A stretch of 64,000 nucleotides of DNA, taken from NCBI RefSeq assembly GCF_001294205.1, contig NZ_LAQT01000001.1, positions 310,001 to 374,000 on the forward strand, given 5' to 3'. Below, one piece after another: positions 55,457 through 64,000 of this stretch. The DNA comes from Amantichitinum ursilacus. Lineage in GTDB: Bacteria; Pseudomonadota; Gammaproteobacteria; Burkholderiales; Chitinibacteraceae. The position numbers were made by a program, and so were the translations under genes. Position 1 is the stretch's first letter; every line of letters starts with the position of its first letter. The notes under the pieces are model-generated. The model made no database searches and had not been told where the DNA came from. It saw only the letters and a list, made by a program, of their open reading frames with translations.

Positions 55457-56308
55457 ATGGACAAATCAAGGCAGGACAACGGCATAGCGCGTCTTAATCT
55501 GATTGGTCCGGGCCGATTGGGGCAAACGCTGGCCTTGTTGTGGCAGCGCGCAGGCCTGGTGCAGCTGCAGGCGGTGTGCGGACGCGATGCGCAACGCGTG
55601 GCTGCTGCCTGCCAGCGGATCGGTGCTGGGCAGCCCGCCCGCATCGACTTGCTGCCGCCCGCCGAATTAACGCTGATTGCTACGCCCGATGCCGCGATTG
55701 CCGAAGTGGCGCAGCAGCTGACCGCCGCTGGCACGCTGCGGCGCGGCGACATTGTGCTTCATTGCAGTGGCGCTACCGCCAGCAGTGTGCTTGCGCCAGT
55801 GACAGCCGCGGGTGCGGTCATCGCTAGCGTGCATCCGCTGAAATCGTTTGCCGACCCGCTCAGCGCCGCCGCCAGTTTCGCGGGCACGTGGTGCGGTGGC
55901 GAGGGCGACCGCGCCGCGCTGGCCGTGCTGCAACCGCTGTTTGAAGCGGCGGGTGGCCAGTGGTTTGCGCTGCAGGCCGAACACAAATTGCTGTATCACG
56001 CCGGTGCGGTGTTGGCCTGTAATCATCTGGTGGCGCTTATGGATACGGCGCTGCAATGCATGGCGGTCGCCGGTTTGCCGCGCGCCGCCGCGTGGTCGGC
56101 GTTGCAGCCGCTGGTGCAGGGCACGCTAGCCAATATCGCAGCAAAAGGCACGGTCGAAGCGTTGACTGGCCCCGCCGCACGTGGGGACCTGGCCATCCTG
56201 CAGGCCGAGCAAACGCTGACCGAGCAACTGTCGCCCGAAGTCGGTGCGGTGTATGCGGCGCTTACCGCGGTGGCATTGCAGCTGGCGCAGCGTCAAGCTG
56301 AGCTATAA
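55457..56308 (+). CDS. Rossmann-fold plus DUF2520 protein
   Basis: A 283-residue protein with an N-terminal NAD(P)-binding fold (LNLIGPGRLGQTLALLWQRA, LIATPDAAIAEVAQQL) and a C-terminal helical DUF2520 domain (AEHKLLYHAGAVLACNHLVAL). It resembles proC/ketopantoate-reductase-like dehydrogenases, but the substrate is not known. It diverges from the metallophosphoesterase by 55 bp and precedes the LacI regulator by 99 bp. Confidence 0.87.
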   Translation: MDKSRQDNGIARLNLIGPGRLGQTLALLWQRAGLVQLQAVCGRDAQRVAAACQRIGAGQPARIDLLPPAELTLIATPDAAIAEVAQQLTAAGTLRRGDIVLHCSGATASSVLAPVTAAGAVIASVHPLKSFADPLSAAASFAGTWCGGEGDRAALAVLQPLFEAAGGQWFALQAEHKLLYHAGAVLACNHLVALMDTALQCMAVAGLPRAAAWSALQPLVQGTLANIAAKGTVEALTGPAARGDLAILQAEQTLTEQLSPEVGAVYAALTAVALQLAQRQAEL

Positions 56309-56407
56309 AGCTCGCATGTCTCGTAAAAGAATCAACCACCCGCAAGGAGGGTCGACGCCAGTGGCGCGCGCTTGACGCGCTGCTGCACTGCGCCAAGAAT
56401 CGCCGCC

Positions 56408-57415
56408 ATGAATACATCTCCTGTCACTCTGGCGCAGGTGGCTGCCGCCGCCGGTGTCTCGCCCAGCACGGTGTCGCGCATCCTTAACGGCAGCGCACGC
56501 GTTGACGACGCCAAGCGCCAGGCCGTCGAAACCGCCATCGCGCAGCTCGACTATCAGCCCAACGCCATGGCGCAAGGGCTGGCGCGCGGCCGCACCATGA
56601 CCATCGGCGTGTTGACGCAAGATATCTCCAGCCCGTTTTACAACGAGATTCTGCAAGGCGTGGAGGACGGCCTGGTCGGCACCGGCTTTGCCCCCATCTT
56701 TGCCAGCGGCCACTGGAATGCCGATGAAGAAATCCAGCGCCTGACCATGCTGGCGCGCCGTCCGGTTGATGGTTTGATCGTGTTGACTGGCGCGATTCCC
56801 GACGATGTATTAACCGGTTTCGCCGAGCGCGTGCCGATGGTGACCATGGGCCACCGCGTGGTGCGCGATAACGCGGTATATCTGCAGCTTGATAACGAAC
56901 ACGCGGCGTATCAGGCCACCTGCCATTTGCTTGATCTGGGCCACGTGGCCATCGCGCATATCGCCGGGCCGCCGCACATGGGTGATTCGACTGCGCGCCT
57001 GGCCGGCTATCAACGCGCTCTGGCTGAACGCAATATCGAATTCAATCCAGCGTTGGTTGTGCAAGGCGATTTCAGAGATGACTCCGGCGTGGTGGCCGTG
57101 GCGCAGTTGCTGGAAAGCCGCCAGCACTTTACCGCGCTGTTTGCCGCCAATGACCAGATGGCGATCGGCGCGCGACTGGGCTTTTATCGGCGCGGCATCC
57201 GCATTCCGGAAGACGTGTCGTTGATTGGCTTTGACGATCTGCCCGCGGCCTCGTTCTGCACGCCGCCGCTGACCACCGTGCGCCAACCGGTGTACGAAAT
57301 CGGCTTTCAAAGCGCCAGCGCGCTGATGCGTTTGTTGCGCGGCGAAAAATGCGACCCGATTGCCTTGCCGCTGACGGTGGTGGTGCGCGAATCCACGCAA
57401 CGCCGCCGTTATTGA
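56408..57415 (+). CDS. LacI-family transcriptional regulator
   Basis: A 335-residue repressor-type regulator. The N-terminal HTH is TLAQVAAAAGVSPSTVSRIL with hinge YQPNAMAQGLARGRT; the sugar-binding domain runs from IGVLTQDISSPFYNEILQG to the C-terminus with GFDDLPAASFCTPPLTTVRQ. ATG at 56408 starts the HTH properly; the ribosome-binding site is weak. The glycerate kinase gene follows after 19 bp, so the regulator may control this unit. The effector is probably a sugar acid, by context. Confidence 0.92.
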   Translation: MNTSPVTLAQVAAAAGVSPSTVSRILNGSARVDDAKRQAVETAIAQLDYQPNAMAQGLARGRTMTIGVLTQDISSPFYNEILQGVEDGLVGTGFAPIFASGHWNADEEIQRLTMLARRPVDGLIVLTGAIPDDVLTGFAERVPMVTMGHRVVRDNAVYLQLDNEHAAYQATCHLLDLGHVAIAHIAGPPHMGDSTARLAGYQRALAERNIEFNPALVVQGDFRDDSGVVAVAQLLESRQHFTALFAANDQMAIGARLGFYRRGIRIPEDVSLIGFDDLPAASFCTPPLTTVRQPVYEIGFQSASALMRLLRGEKCDPIALPLTVVVRESTQRRRY

Positions 57416-57434
57416 TCGCGCTGCCGCCGCCCTG

Positions 57435-58601
57435 ATGAAACTCGTCATCGCCCCCGATTCATTTAAAGAAAGTCTTGGCGCTGCCGAAGTAGCGCGCGCC
57501 ATTGCGCGCGGCTGGCAACAGGCGTGGCCCGAGACCGAATGCATCTTGCTGCCGGTGGCCGATGGTGGCGAAGGCACGGTGGATGCGCTGGTCGCCGCCA
57601 CCCAAGGCCAACTGATAAGCCAAAGCGTCACCGGCCCGCTGGGCGAGTGCGTCAAGGCCAGTTGGGGTCTCAGCGGCGATGGCCAGACTGCGTTTATCGA
57701 AATGGCCAGCGCCGCAGGGCTGATGTTGGTGCCGCCGTCATTACGTGACCCTGGCATCACCACCACCTACGGCGTGGGCGAACTGATTCGCGCCGCGCTC
57801 GACCACGGCGCGCGCCATATCGTGCTGGGCCTGGGCGGCAGTGCCACCAACGACGGCGGCGCCGGCATGTTGCAGGCGCTGGGCTTGCGCTGGCTGGATG
57901 CGGCGGGCAAATCGCTGCCATTTGGGGGACTCGCTCTGGCGCGGCTGGCGTCGATCGATGTGTCCGGATTAGACGCACGCCTGGCGCAGTGCCGCTTTGA
58001 AGTCGCTTGCGATGTGGACAATCCATTGATCGGCGCGCAAGGCGCGAGCGTGATTTTCGGCCCGCAAAAAGGTGCGACACCCGCGCAGGTGGCGCAACTG
58101 GATGCGGCACTCACGCAATACGCTCGCGTCATCGAACAACATCTGGGCCGCTCCATTGCCCATACGCCGGGCGCGGGCGCAGCTGGTGGCATGGGCGCGG
58201 CGGCGCTGGCGTTTTTGCAGGCGACTTTGCGCCCCGGCATCGCGCTGGTGCTGGACACGGTGGGCTTGGCCGCTCACCTGGCTGATGCTGACTTGGTCAT
58301 CACCGGTGAAGGCAAGCTGGATGGCCAGACCCTTCGCGGCAAAGCGCCGTTGGGCGTGGCGGCACTGGCGCGGCATCACGGCGTGCCCGTGCTGGCCTTG
58401 GCTGGCAGCGTTGCGGCGGATGCCGCGGCATTGCAACAGCACGGCATCACTGCGCTATTCAGCATCCAGCCCGGGCCGGGTTCGCTGCAAGACGCGCTGG
58501 CCGATGCCAGTGCGCGCCTGGAAACCACAGCGCGCAATCTGGCCACCGTGTATCGCCTCGGTCTGCACCACGCCCCGCGCGATCACAGCTCGGAATCGTA
58601 A
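57435..58601 (+). CDS. Glycerate kinase (GarK/GlxK type)
   Basis: A 388-residue kinase converting D-glycerate to 2-phosphoglycerate (or 3-phosphoglycerate) for glycolysis. The family pattern is clear: MKLVIAPDSFKESLGAAEVA, LLPVADGGEGTVDAL, GLGGSATNDGGAGMLQALG and DLVITGEGKLDGQT. Length is typical. It follows a LacI regulator closely and ends overlapping the convergent small gene by 19 bp. Glycerate, glucarate or glyoxylate metabolism is the expected context. Confidence 0.94.
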   Translation: MKLVIAPDSFKESLGAAEVARAIARGWQQAWPETECILLPVADGGEGTVDALVAATQGQLISQSVTGPLGECVKASWGLSGDGQTAFIEMASAAGLMLVPPSLRDPGITTTYGVGELIRAALDHGARHIVLGLGGSATNDGGAGMLQALGLRWLDAAGKSLPFGGLALARLASIDVSGLDARLAQCRFEVACDVDNPLIGAQGASVIFGPQKGATPAQVAQLDAALTQYARVIEQHLGRSIAHTPGAGAAGGMGAAALAFLQATLRPGIALVLDTVGLAAHLADADLVITGEGKLDGQTLRGKAPLGVAALARHHGVPVLALAGSVAADAAALQQHGITALFSIQPGPGSLQDALADASARLETTARNLATVYRLGLHHAPRDHSSES

Positions 58602-58792
58602 TCCGCCGCCAGACTAGCAAACTCGTCCAGCACGGCCGCCGTCGCCCAGGCTTGCGAACGCAGCTCGTTGGCACGCGCCAGCAATTGCTCGTGGGTTTTG
58701 CAATGTTCCTCGCCGATGCGCAGCAGGCTGGTGCCACTTTTGTGGAACACGTACTCGCCGTTTTCCTTCACCACGCTGACTTGTTCTTCCAT
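58583..58792 (-). CDS. Small acidic protein of unknown function
   Basis: A 69-residue protein (MEEQVSVVKENGEYVFHKSG ...) with a predicted helix after EEHCKTHEQLLARANELR. It begins 4 bp downstream of ligD on the same strand and overlaps the glycerate kinase stop on the other strand. GGAG-like bases precede it within the ligD end. It could be a conserved accessory gene or an artefact; the tight coupling favours a real gene. Confidence 0.5.
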   Translation of the reverse strand: MEEQVSVVKENGEYVFHKSGTSLLRIGEEHCKTHEQLLARANELRSQAWATAAVLDEFASLAADYDSEL

Positions 58793-58795
58793 TGT

Positions 58796-61414
58796 TTACT
58801 CCTTGGTCGGGCCCGGTTTCATGCCCAAGCGTGCGCGCATATCGGGCGTAATCAATTGCTGAGTATTGGCGTACTCGGCCCACGGATCGACGCCATCCAG
58901 TTCCGCCAGCCGTTCGTGCAGATTGTGGATGTTCCACTGGTTGGCGCTTTTCAGGTCATGGATTTCCTCACGCCAGATTGGCACCGACACCGGCAGATTT
59001 TCGCGCGTGCGCGCAGCGTAGGCGCAGATGGTGGTCGCGCCCTGGCTGTTGCGCAGATAGTCGATAAAGATTTTGCCCACGCGATTTTTGGGGCCGGACA
59101 CCGCCGAAAAGCGCGACGGAATCTGCCGCGCCATATGCTTGACGATGGCCTCGCTGAACGCCTTGATGTCGGCCCAGCCATCACGCGGCGTCAGCGGCAC
59201 CACAATGTGCAAGCCTTTGCCGCCACTGGTTTTGATAAACGACACCAGGCCCAATTCATCCAGCACCGCCAGCGTTAACTGTGCGGCTTCCACCATCGTT
59301 TTCCAGGGCAAGGCCGGGTCCGGATCCAGATCGAGGATAAAGCGGTTGGGTTTGGCCAGTTCATCGCTGGTGGCATTCCAGGTATGGAATTCGATGGTGC
59401 TCATCTGCACCGCGCCCAGCAAGGCGTCGGCGTTGTTGATGATCATCACCGGCTGACCCGAATAGGCCTGATCCAGCGACTGGATGGCGGGGATGCGCAA
59501 GGTGCTGGCGTTTTTCTGAAAAAACAATTCGCCCGCGATGCCTTCCGGCGCGCGTACCAGCGCCACCGGCCGGTCTTGCAGGTGCGGCAGGATGTAGGGG
59601 GCGACATTGGCGTAGTACTCGGCCAGTTGCAGCTTGGTGGTGCCGCTGCTGGCGTCGATCACGCGTTCGGGGTGAGTGATGCGCAGCGCGCTGCGCGCCG
59701 CGCTCGATGCGGCTTTGGCGGTGGTTTTGGCGCTGCGCTTGCCGGGCTTGGCCGCCGCAGGGGCAGGCGGGGCGGCTGCGGCAATGTCCTTCGCCTTCAC
59801 CGGCTTTTCTGCCGTGACGCCTGCCGCGGGCTTGTCATTGCGTAAACCATGGAACACCGCATGTCGCACCGAGCCCTCGCGCGTCATTTCGGCGTAGGCC
59901 ACTTCGGCCAGCAGCTCGGGCTTGATCCAGTGCACGCCGCGCGCGTCGGCCCCGGTGGGTGGATTGACCACGACGGTTTTGCGCGTTTCCAGCGCCTGCA
60001 ATTGCTGATAAATCGTGCGTAGTGTGGTTTCGTTAAAGCCGGTGCCCACCTTGCCGGCGTAGCGCAATTCCTTGCTGTCGGCATCGTACAAACCCAGCAA
60101 CAGCGCGCCAAAACCGCTGCGCGCGCCTTTGGGCTCGCTATAACCCACCACCACAAATTCATGCCGCAATTTGCATTTCAGCTTTACCCAGTCGCTACTA
60201 CGGCGTGACACATACGGGCTGCCTGCGCGCTTGCCAATCAGGCCTTCCAGTTTCATCTGGCAGGCGCTGTTCAATAAGGCGTCGGGCGCTTCGGCAAAGT
60301 CTTCCGAGAAGCGCAGTACATCGTCTTCCGCGTTTTCCAGCGCCTTGGCTAGTGCCGCGCGACGTTGTTCCAGCGGCGCGCTGCGCAAATCCACACCGTT
60401 CAGATAAGGCAGGTCAAACAGGTAATACACAATCTCGCCATTGCGGCCGCTCTCAAACGCGTTTTGCAGCAACTGGAAATCCGGCACGCCGTTTTCATTG
60501 GCCACGATGACCTCGCCGTCCAGCCACGCCGATTCCAGCCCCAAGCTCGCCAATGCCTCGGCTTGCCGCGGCAGTTTGCGCGTCCAGTCGTGGCCATTGC
60601 GGGTCAACAGTTTGACCTCGCCATGCTCAATGCGCGCCATGATGCGGTAACCATCAAACTTGATTTCGTAACGCCAGTCGCCATCCGGCACCGATTCCAC
60701 CAGCGTGGCCAATTGCGGGGTCATGGTCTCGGGGATGGGCGTGGCGGCCAGTTTCGGTGTGCGTTGCGCGCCAGCTTTGGCGGTGCGTTTGCGGGGTTGG
60801 GCCGGGGGCACTTTCACTGGCTTGGGTGTGGCCGCTTTACCGCCGCGTTTTTTCGGCACGATGCTGCGCTCGCTGAGCACGCTGTCGGGTAAGGCGGCGA
60901 CCACGTCGTACTCGTTTTCCGGTCGCGCGGCCTCGTCGCGGTGCTTGATCAGAAACCATTGTTCCTGGCGGCCCGCGATGGTGGTGCGCACCAGATTCCA
61001 CAGGCCCGCCAGCTTTTCGCCTTCCAGCGTAAATTTCAGTTTGCCCTGGCGATAGCCTTCTTCCGGGTCGCCTTGCGGAATCCACACGCCGCGATCCCAC
61101 ACAATCACATCGCCCGCCCCGTAGTGGCCTTCCGGGATATGGCCTTCAAACGAGGCATACGACAGCGGGTGGTCTTCCACCTGCACCGCCAGGCGGCGTA
61201 CAGCCGGGTCCAGACACGGACCCTTGGGGATGGCCCAGCTTTTCATGGCGCCATCCAGTTCCAGCCGAAAGTCGTAGTGCAGGCGCGTGGCGTCGTGCTT
61301 TTGTATGCAGTATTGCAACGCGTGGTCGGGCCGCGGTTTGACCGCCTTGCCCGCAGGCTCGGGCGTGGCCTGAAAATCACGCTTGCGGTTGTATTCGTCC
61401 AGTGTTGCGGCCAT
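58796..61414 (-). CDS. ligD: LigD, ATP-dependent DNA ligase D (NHEJ)
   Basis: An 872-residue multifunctional end-joining enzyme. Domain order: 3'-phosphoesterase (about residues 20-170; HYDFRLELDG, SYASFEGHIPEGHYGAGDV), ligase (about 220-530; adenylated K252 in YEIKFDGYR), and polymerase/primase (about 590-860; ILDLDPDPALPW). A low-complexity Ala/Lys-rich linker joins the last two. The order PE-Lig-Pol is that of Pseudomonas-type LigD. ATG at 61414 was chosen from family N-terminus MAATLDEYNRKRDF. No ku gene is in the window, so the partner is encoded elsewhere. Confidence 0.95.
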   Translation of the reverse strand: MAATLDEYNRKRDFQATPEPAGKAVKPRPDHALQYCIQKHDATRLHYDFRLELDGAMKSWAIPKGPCLDPAVRRLAVQVEDHPLSYASFEGHIPEGHYGAGDVIVWDRGVWIPQGDPEEGYRQGKLKFTLEGEKLAGLWNLVRTTIAGRQEQWFLIKHRDEAARPENEYDVVAALPDSVLSERSIVPKKRGGKAATPKPVKVPPAQPRKRTAKAGAQRTPKLAATPIPETMTPQLATLVESVPDGDWRYEIKFDGYRIMARIEHGEVKLLTRNGHDWTRKLPRQAEALASLGLESAWLDGEVIVANENGVPDFQLLQNAFESGRNGEIVYYLFDLPYLNGVDLRSAPLEQRRAALAKALENAEDDVLRFSEDFAEAPDALLNSACQMKLEGLIGKRAGSPYVSRRSSDWVKLKCKLRHEFVVVGYSEPKGARSGFGALLLGLYDADSKELRYAGKVGTGFNETTLRTIYQQLQALETRKTVVVNPPTGADARGVHWIKPELLAEVAYAEMTREGSVRHAVFHGLRNDKPAAGVTAEKPVKAKDIAAAAPPAPAAAKPGKRSAKTTAKAASSAARSALRITHPERVIDASSGTTKLQLAEYYANVAPYILPHLQDRPVALVRAPEGIAGELFFQKNASTLRIPAIQSLDQAYSGQPVMIINNADALLGAVQMSTIEFHTWNATSDELAKPNRFILDLDPDPALPWKTMVEAAQLTLAVLDELGLVSFIKTSGGKGLHIVVPLTPRDGWADIKAFSEAIVKHMARQIPSRFSAVSGPKNRVGKIFIDYLRNSQGATTICAYAARTRENLPVSVPIWREEIHDLKSANQWNIHNLHERLAELDGVDPWAEYANTQQLITPDMRARLGMKPGPTKE

Positions 61415-61517
61415 TGCCCACGCTCCGGATATGGATGCTCCGGTTGTACGCGCGCGCGGGGCGTAAAGCCGTCGGCGCAATGCGCAAAATGGCATCGGCG
61501 CTTGCTGCGCAAGCAAT

Positions 61518-61544
61518 AAAAAAAGGGCCGCAAGAGTGCGGCCC
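61518..61544 (-). terminator. Terminator downstream of the GH3 gene
   Basis: Arms GGGCCGC (61525-61531) and GCGGCCC (61538-61544) plus one A-T pair, T7 following on the minus strand, about 20 bp after the GH3 stop. Confidence 0.87.
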
Positions 61545-61566
61545 GTACAAGGAGAGTCTGGTCTGG

Positions 61567-64000
61567 CTACTTGGCGGTGCCCGCGCAAGTAATGTTGCCG
61601 GCGTTGTTGGGTTCCCAGCGGATATTGCCCACCGAAATCTCGAACTGCCCGCCGGTGTACAGCAAGAACGGCGTGTTGACTTGTGTAAAGTCAGTGCCCG
61701 CCGCCGCGAAGCACGCCAGCGGAATCGCCAGCGTTTTCCACGTATTCAGCGGTTGCGCCACGATGGCGCTCTTGATGCTGATCTGGCCCATGCACGGATA
61801 GCCGCAATCCACCCGCGCAATCACGTCATCGGTGGGGGCGTGGCTGATTTTGGCATCGAACACCAATGCGCCGGTGGCGAGATAAGGCGTCAGATCGGTG
61901 CCGGTGGCCTGCATATACGCCTGGCCGGTGCCGTTCCACGTCAGTTTCATCGCACCCCACTGAATGCCGCCCTGGTCATCGACCGGTGTGGCCTTCAGTT
62001 CGCCGCCCGGTGTGGCGGTGGCATTGGCCGTGGCCTGCGCCACCGTTACGCCACCCCAGTTGGACGGTGCACCCAGATACATGGTCCAAGGCGCCTGATT
62101 GCCGTGGAAATACACTTCCAGCGGATCAGTCGCGCTTGGGCCGCCGCCACCACTCTGGCCGCAACCATAGGCCTGGCTGGTTTCGTCGTATTGCGGCTGG
62201 TTCGGCGTAAACGCATAGGTCAGACCATAGCCATAGGCGTACAACGGGCTGTAATCAGCGTCGCCAATATTAAGCGGGGTCTGGCATGCCGATTTGGGCC
62301 ACGAGTACGACAGCTTGCCGTGGAAGTTGAAGTTGGTGGTGCCATCCGCCTTGCGGAACAGCACATCGGTGATACCGCCGCCTTCCGAACCCGGCAACCA
62401 TGCGGCCACAAACGCATCCGAACGGTTGATTTCGCGGCTGGTAAACAGCGGACGGCCCGAATACAGCACGGTGACGATCTTCTTCACGCCCTTGGCTTTC
62501 AGGCTTTCGATCAGCGCAATGTCTTCCGGATGCAGACGCGCCAGTTCCAGCGTCTTGGTCTTGCCGATATCACCTTGGCCCTCGGCATACGGCGTTTCGC
62601 CAATCACGGCGATGGCAACGTCATAGGTCGAATTGGCCTTGTCGCCGGTGGCGCTGGTATCCAGCGTGGCGTTAGGCGCAATGCTCTTCACCGCAGACCA
62701 GAAGCTGGTCGCGCCCGGGAAGTCGGCCGAAGTCACGCCCGTGCCTTGCCAGCTGATGGTCCAGCCGCCGGACTGATTGGACACGCTATCCGCGCTCTTG
62801 CCCGCCACCAGAATTTTGGCGTTACGGCTTAACGGCAAGGTCTGGTCGTTGTTTTTCAGCAAGACCAGCGATTCGCGCACGGCCTGACGCGCGATGGCGC
62901 GGTTGGCCGCTGTGCCAATGGCATGCGACTTGGTGCGGGCCGAGGGGCGCGGTTTTTCAAACAAGCCCAGGCGCACCTTCACGCGCAGAATGCGGCGCAC
63001 CGCGTCATCAATCCGCGCTTGCGGGATGGTGCCGTTTTGCACTTCCGCAATGGTGTTGCTGATAAATGCTTTCCAGTCGTCGCGCGCCGGCACCATGATC
63101 ATGTCCACGCCCGCATTGATGGCCCACGGACAATCGCCATTGCTGCAATTGGTGGGGCTATCGCTATTGGCGGTAGTGATCTGACCAATGCCGTTCCAGT
63201 CCGACACCACAAAACCATCAAAGCCCATTTTGGTTTTAAGGATGTCGGTCAGCAGGTACTTGTTGCCGTGCATCTTGATGGCTTTGGCATTGGGGTCGGC
63301 CGAGTTCTGCCAGCTGCTGAACGACGCCATCACCGTTTGCACGCCGCCTTCCAGCGCGCCGACATAACCACGGCCATGGATATTGCGCAGCGTGTATTCA
63401 TCGGTGACGGTTACGCCCTGATCGGTGCCCAGCGTGGTGCCGCCATCGCCCAGAAAGTGCTTCACCGTAGCGACCACTTTTTCGTTGCTGCCATCCAGAC
63501 CCAGATTGCCCTGCATGCCTTCGACGATCTCGCGGGCATAGGCTTCGGTTACTTCCGGATATTCGGCATAGCCTTCGTACGTGCGGCCCCAGCGGTCATC
63601 GCGCACCACGGCCACGGTCGGGCCGAAGGCCCAGTCGATGCCGGTGTGGGTGACTTCTTGCGCCACTGCCGCGCCAATCTGCCGCAGCAAAGCCGGGTCG
63701 CGTGTGGCGCCCAGGCCAATGTTTTGCGGGAACAGCGTTGCGCCGCGCACATTGTTGTGGCCGTGCACCGCATCCGTACCCCAGATCAGCGGAATCGGAT
63801 GCGCATTGGCCGAGCTGGTGGAGGCCGCCCACAGGTTATCCGCCAAAGTCAGCCAGTCTTGCACGCTGGCCGCTTGCTTGCCGCCCGGCCACGAGCCGCC
63901 ACCATTCAGTACCGAGCCGATGTGGTATTGCGTGATTTCGGCCGGGGTAACCGATGCGATTTCCACTTGCGTCATCTGGCCGACTTTTTCTGCCAGCGTC
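61567..64000 (-). CDS. GH3 family beta-glucosidase / exo-beta-glucan glucosidase (5' end outside window)
   Basis: An open frame enters from the right edge and runs at least 811 codons to the stop at 61567. The in-frame residues at the edge (LAEKVGQMTQVEIA) are the usual start of the GH3 catalytic domain, so the true start lies beyond 64000. The TIM-barrel contains IPLIWGTDAVHGHNN and the nucleophile-region GFVVSDWNG; the second domain has ILVAGKSADSV and a C-terminal beta-sandwich/galactose-binding-like part (after residue about 640) ends LLYTGGQFEISVGNIRWEP. The order fits ExoP-like beta-glucosidases with an added carbohydrate-binding part. It would release glucose from beta-glucans or cello-oligosaccharides. 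Confidence 0.93.
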   Translation of the reverse strand, partial: TLAEKVGQMTQVEIASVTPAEITQYHIGSVLNGGGSWPGGKQAASVQDWLTLADNLWAASTSSANAHPIPLIWGTDAVHGHNNVRGATLFPQNIGLGATRDPALLRQIGAAVAQEVTHTGIDWAFGPTVAVVRDDRWGRTYEGYAEYPEVTEAYAREIVEGMQGNLGLDGSNEKVVATVKHFLGDGGTTLGTDQGVTVTDEYTLRNIHGRGYVGALEGGVQTVMASFSSWQNSADPNAKAIKMHGNKYLLTDILKTKMGFDGFVVSDWNGIGQITTANSDSPTNCSNGDCPWAINAGVDMIMVPARDDWKAFISNTIAEVQNGTIPQARIDDAVRRILRVKVRLGLFEKPRPSARTKSHAIGTAANRAIARQAVRESLVLLKNNDQTLPLSRNAKILVAGKSADSVSNQSGGWTISWQGTGVTSADFPGATSFWSAVKSIAPNATLDTSATGDKANSTYDVAIAVIGETPYAEGQGDIGKTKTLELARLHPEDIALIESLKAKGVKKIVTVLYSGRPLFTSREINRSDAFVAAWLPGSEGGGITDVLFRKADGTTNFNFHGKLSYSWPKSACQTPLNIGDADYSPLYAYGYGLTYAFTPNQPQYDETSQAYGCGQSGGGGPSATDPLEVYFHGNQAPWTMYLGAPSNWGGVTVAQATANATATPGGELKATPVDDQGGIQWGAMKLTWNGTGQAYMQATGTDLTPYLATGALVFDAKISHAPTDDVIARVDCGYPCMGQISIKSAIVAQPLNTWKTLAIPLACFAAAGTDFTQVNTPFLLYTGGQFEISVGNIRWEPNNAGNITCAGTAK

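Overview
The window reads as chromosomal DNA of a facultatively anaerobic betaproteobacterium, most likely of the order Neisseriales (Chitinibacteraceae/Chromobacteriaceae type). This is an inference from the protein repertoire: a single LolC/E-type permease with LolD, AcnA plus AcnB, a PilZ-free kinase-HDOD-GAF protein, DUF2145, pyruvate formate-lyase and a GH3 beta-glucosidase, in GC-rich coding DNA. No phage, plasmid, integrase, transposase, rRNA or CRISPR array was seen.

Layout. 1-3.1 kb: end of an unknown gene, then (minus strand) a histone-deacetylase-family gene downstream of lolD and a LolC/E permease. 3.2-6.4 kb: pflB-pflA behind a perfect FNR box. 6.8-11.2 kb: prfC and acnA. 12.1-16.7 kb: three translationally coupled polysaccharide genes (Wza-like exporter, Wzz-like chain-length protein, WecA/MraY-like glycosyl-1-phosphate transferase). 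16.7-20.3 kb: a GcvA-like LysR regulator divergent from acnB. 20.4-25 kb: secreted or envelope proteins of unknown role, a Rieske oxygenase behind a second FNR-type box, an OmpA-like lipoprotein, rnfH and ratA. 25.1-37.5 kb: housekeeping genes (dnaB, ansB, parA-like, PhoH2, bcp, dcd, alpha-carbonic anhydrase, aldo/keto reductase, cysS, an enoyl-CoA isomerase); the carbonic anhydrase and aldo/keto reductase diverge from a third FNR box. 37.6-40 kb: a Ser/Thr kinase-HDOD-GAF fusion. 40.3-45.9 kb: a complete oppABCDF operon. 46.6-48.6 kb: gnd and a tRNA-Gly(CCC). 48.7-64 kb: a Tat-type prolyl oligopeptidase, heme/iron uptake genes hmuUV, a small putative DNA-binding protein, a membrane metallophosphoesterase, a DUF2520 dehydrogenase-like protein, a LacI regulator with glycerate kinase, ligD, and the 3' part of a GH3 glucosidase running off the right edge.

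Two patterns cross gene boundaries. First, three FNR-type sites (6601, 22033, 34006) suggest a local set of oxygen-responsive promoters covering fermentation, an oxygenase, CO2 hydration and carbonyl reduction. Second, an intergenic repeat made of two 18-bp palindromes of the form GGTGGGTCnnGACCCACC, 52-57 bp apart, occurs four times plus one half copy, always outside genes. Two of the copies arose from a roughly 202-bp tandem duplication that also copied the 3' ends of the kinase gene and oppF. No clearly new defence or biosynthetic system is visible; the duplicated repeat locus, the FNR set and the kinase-HDOD-GAF protein are the best leads.
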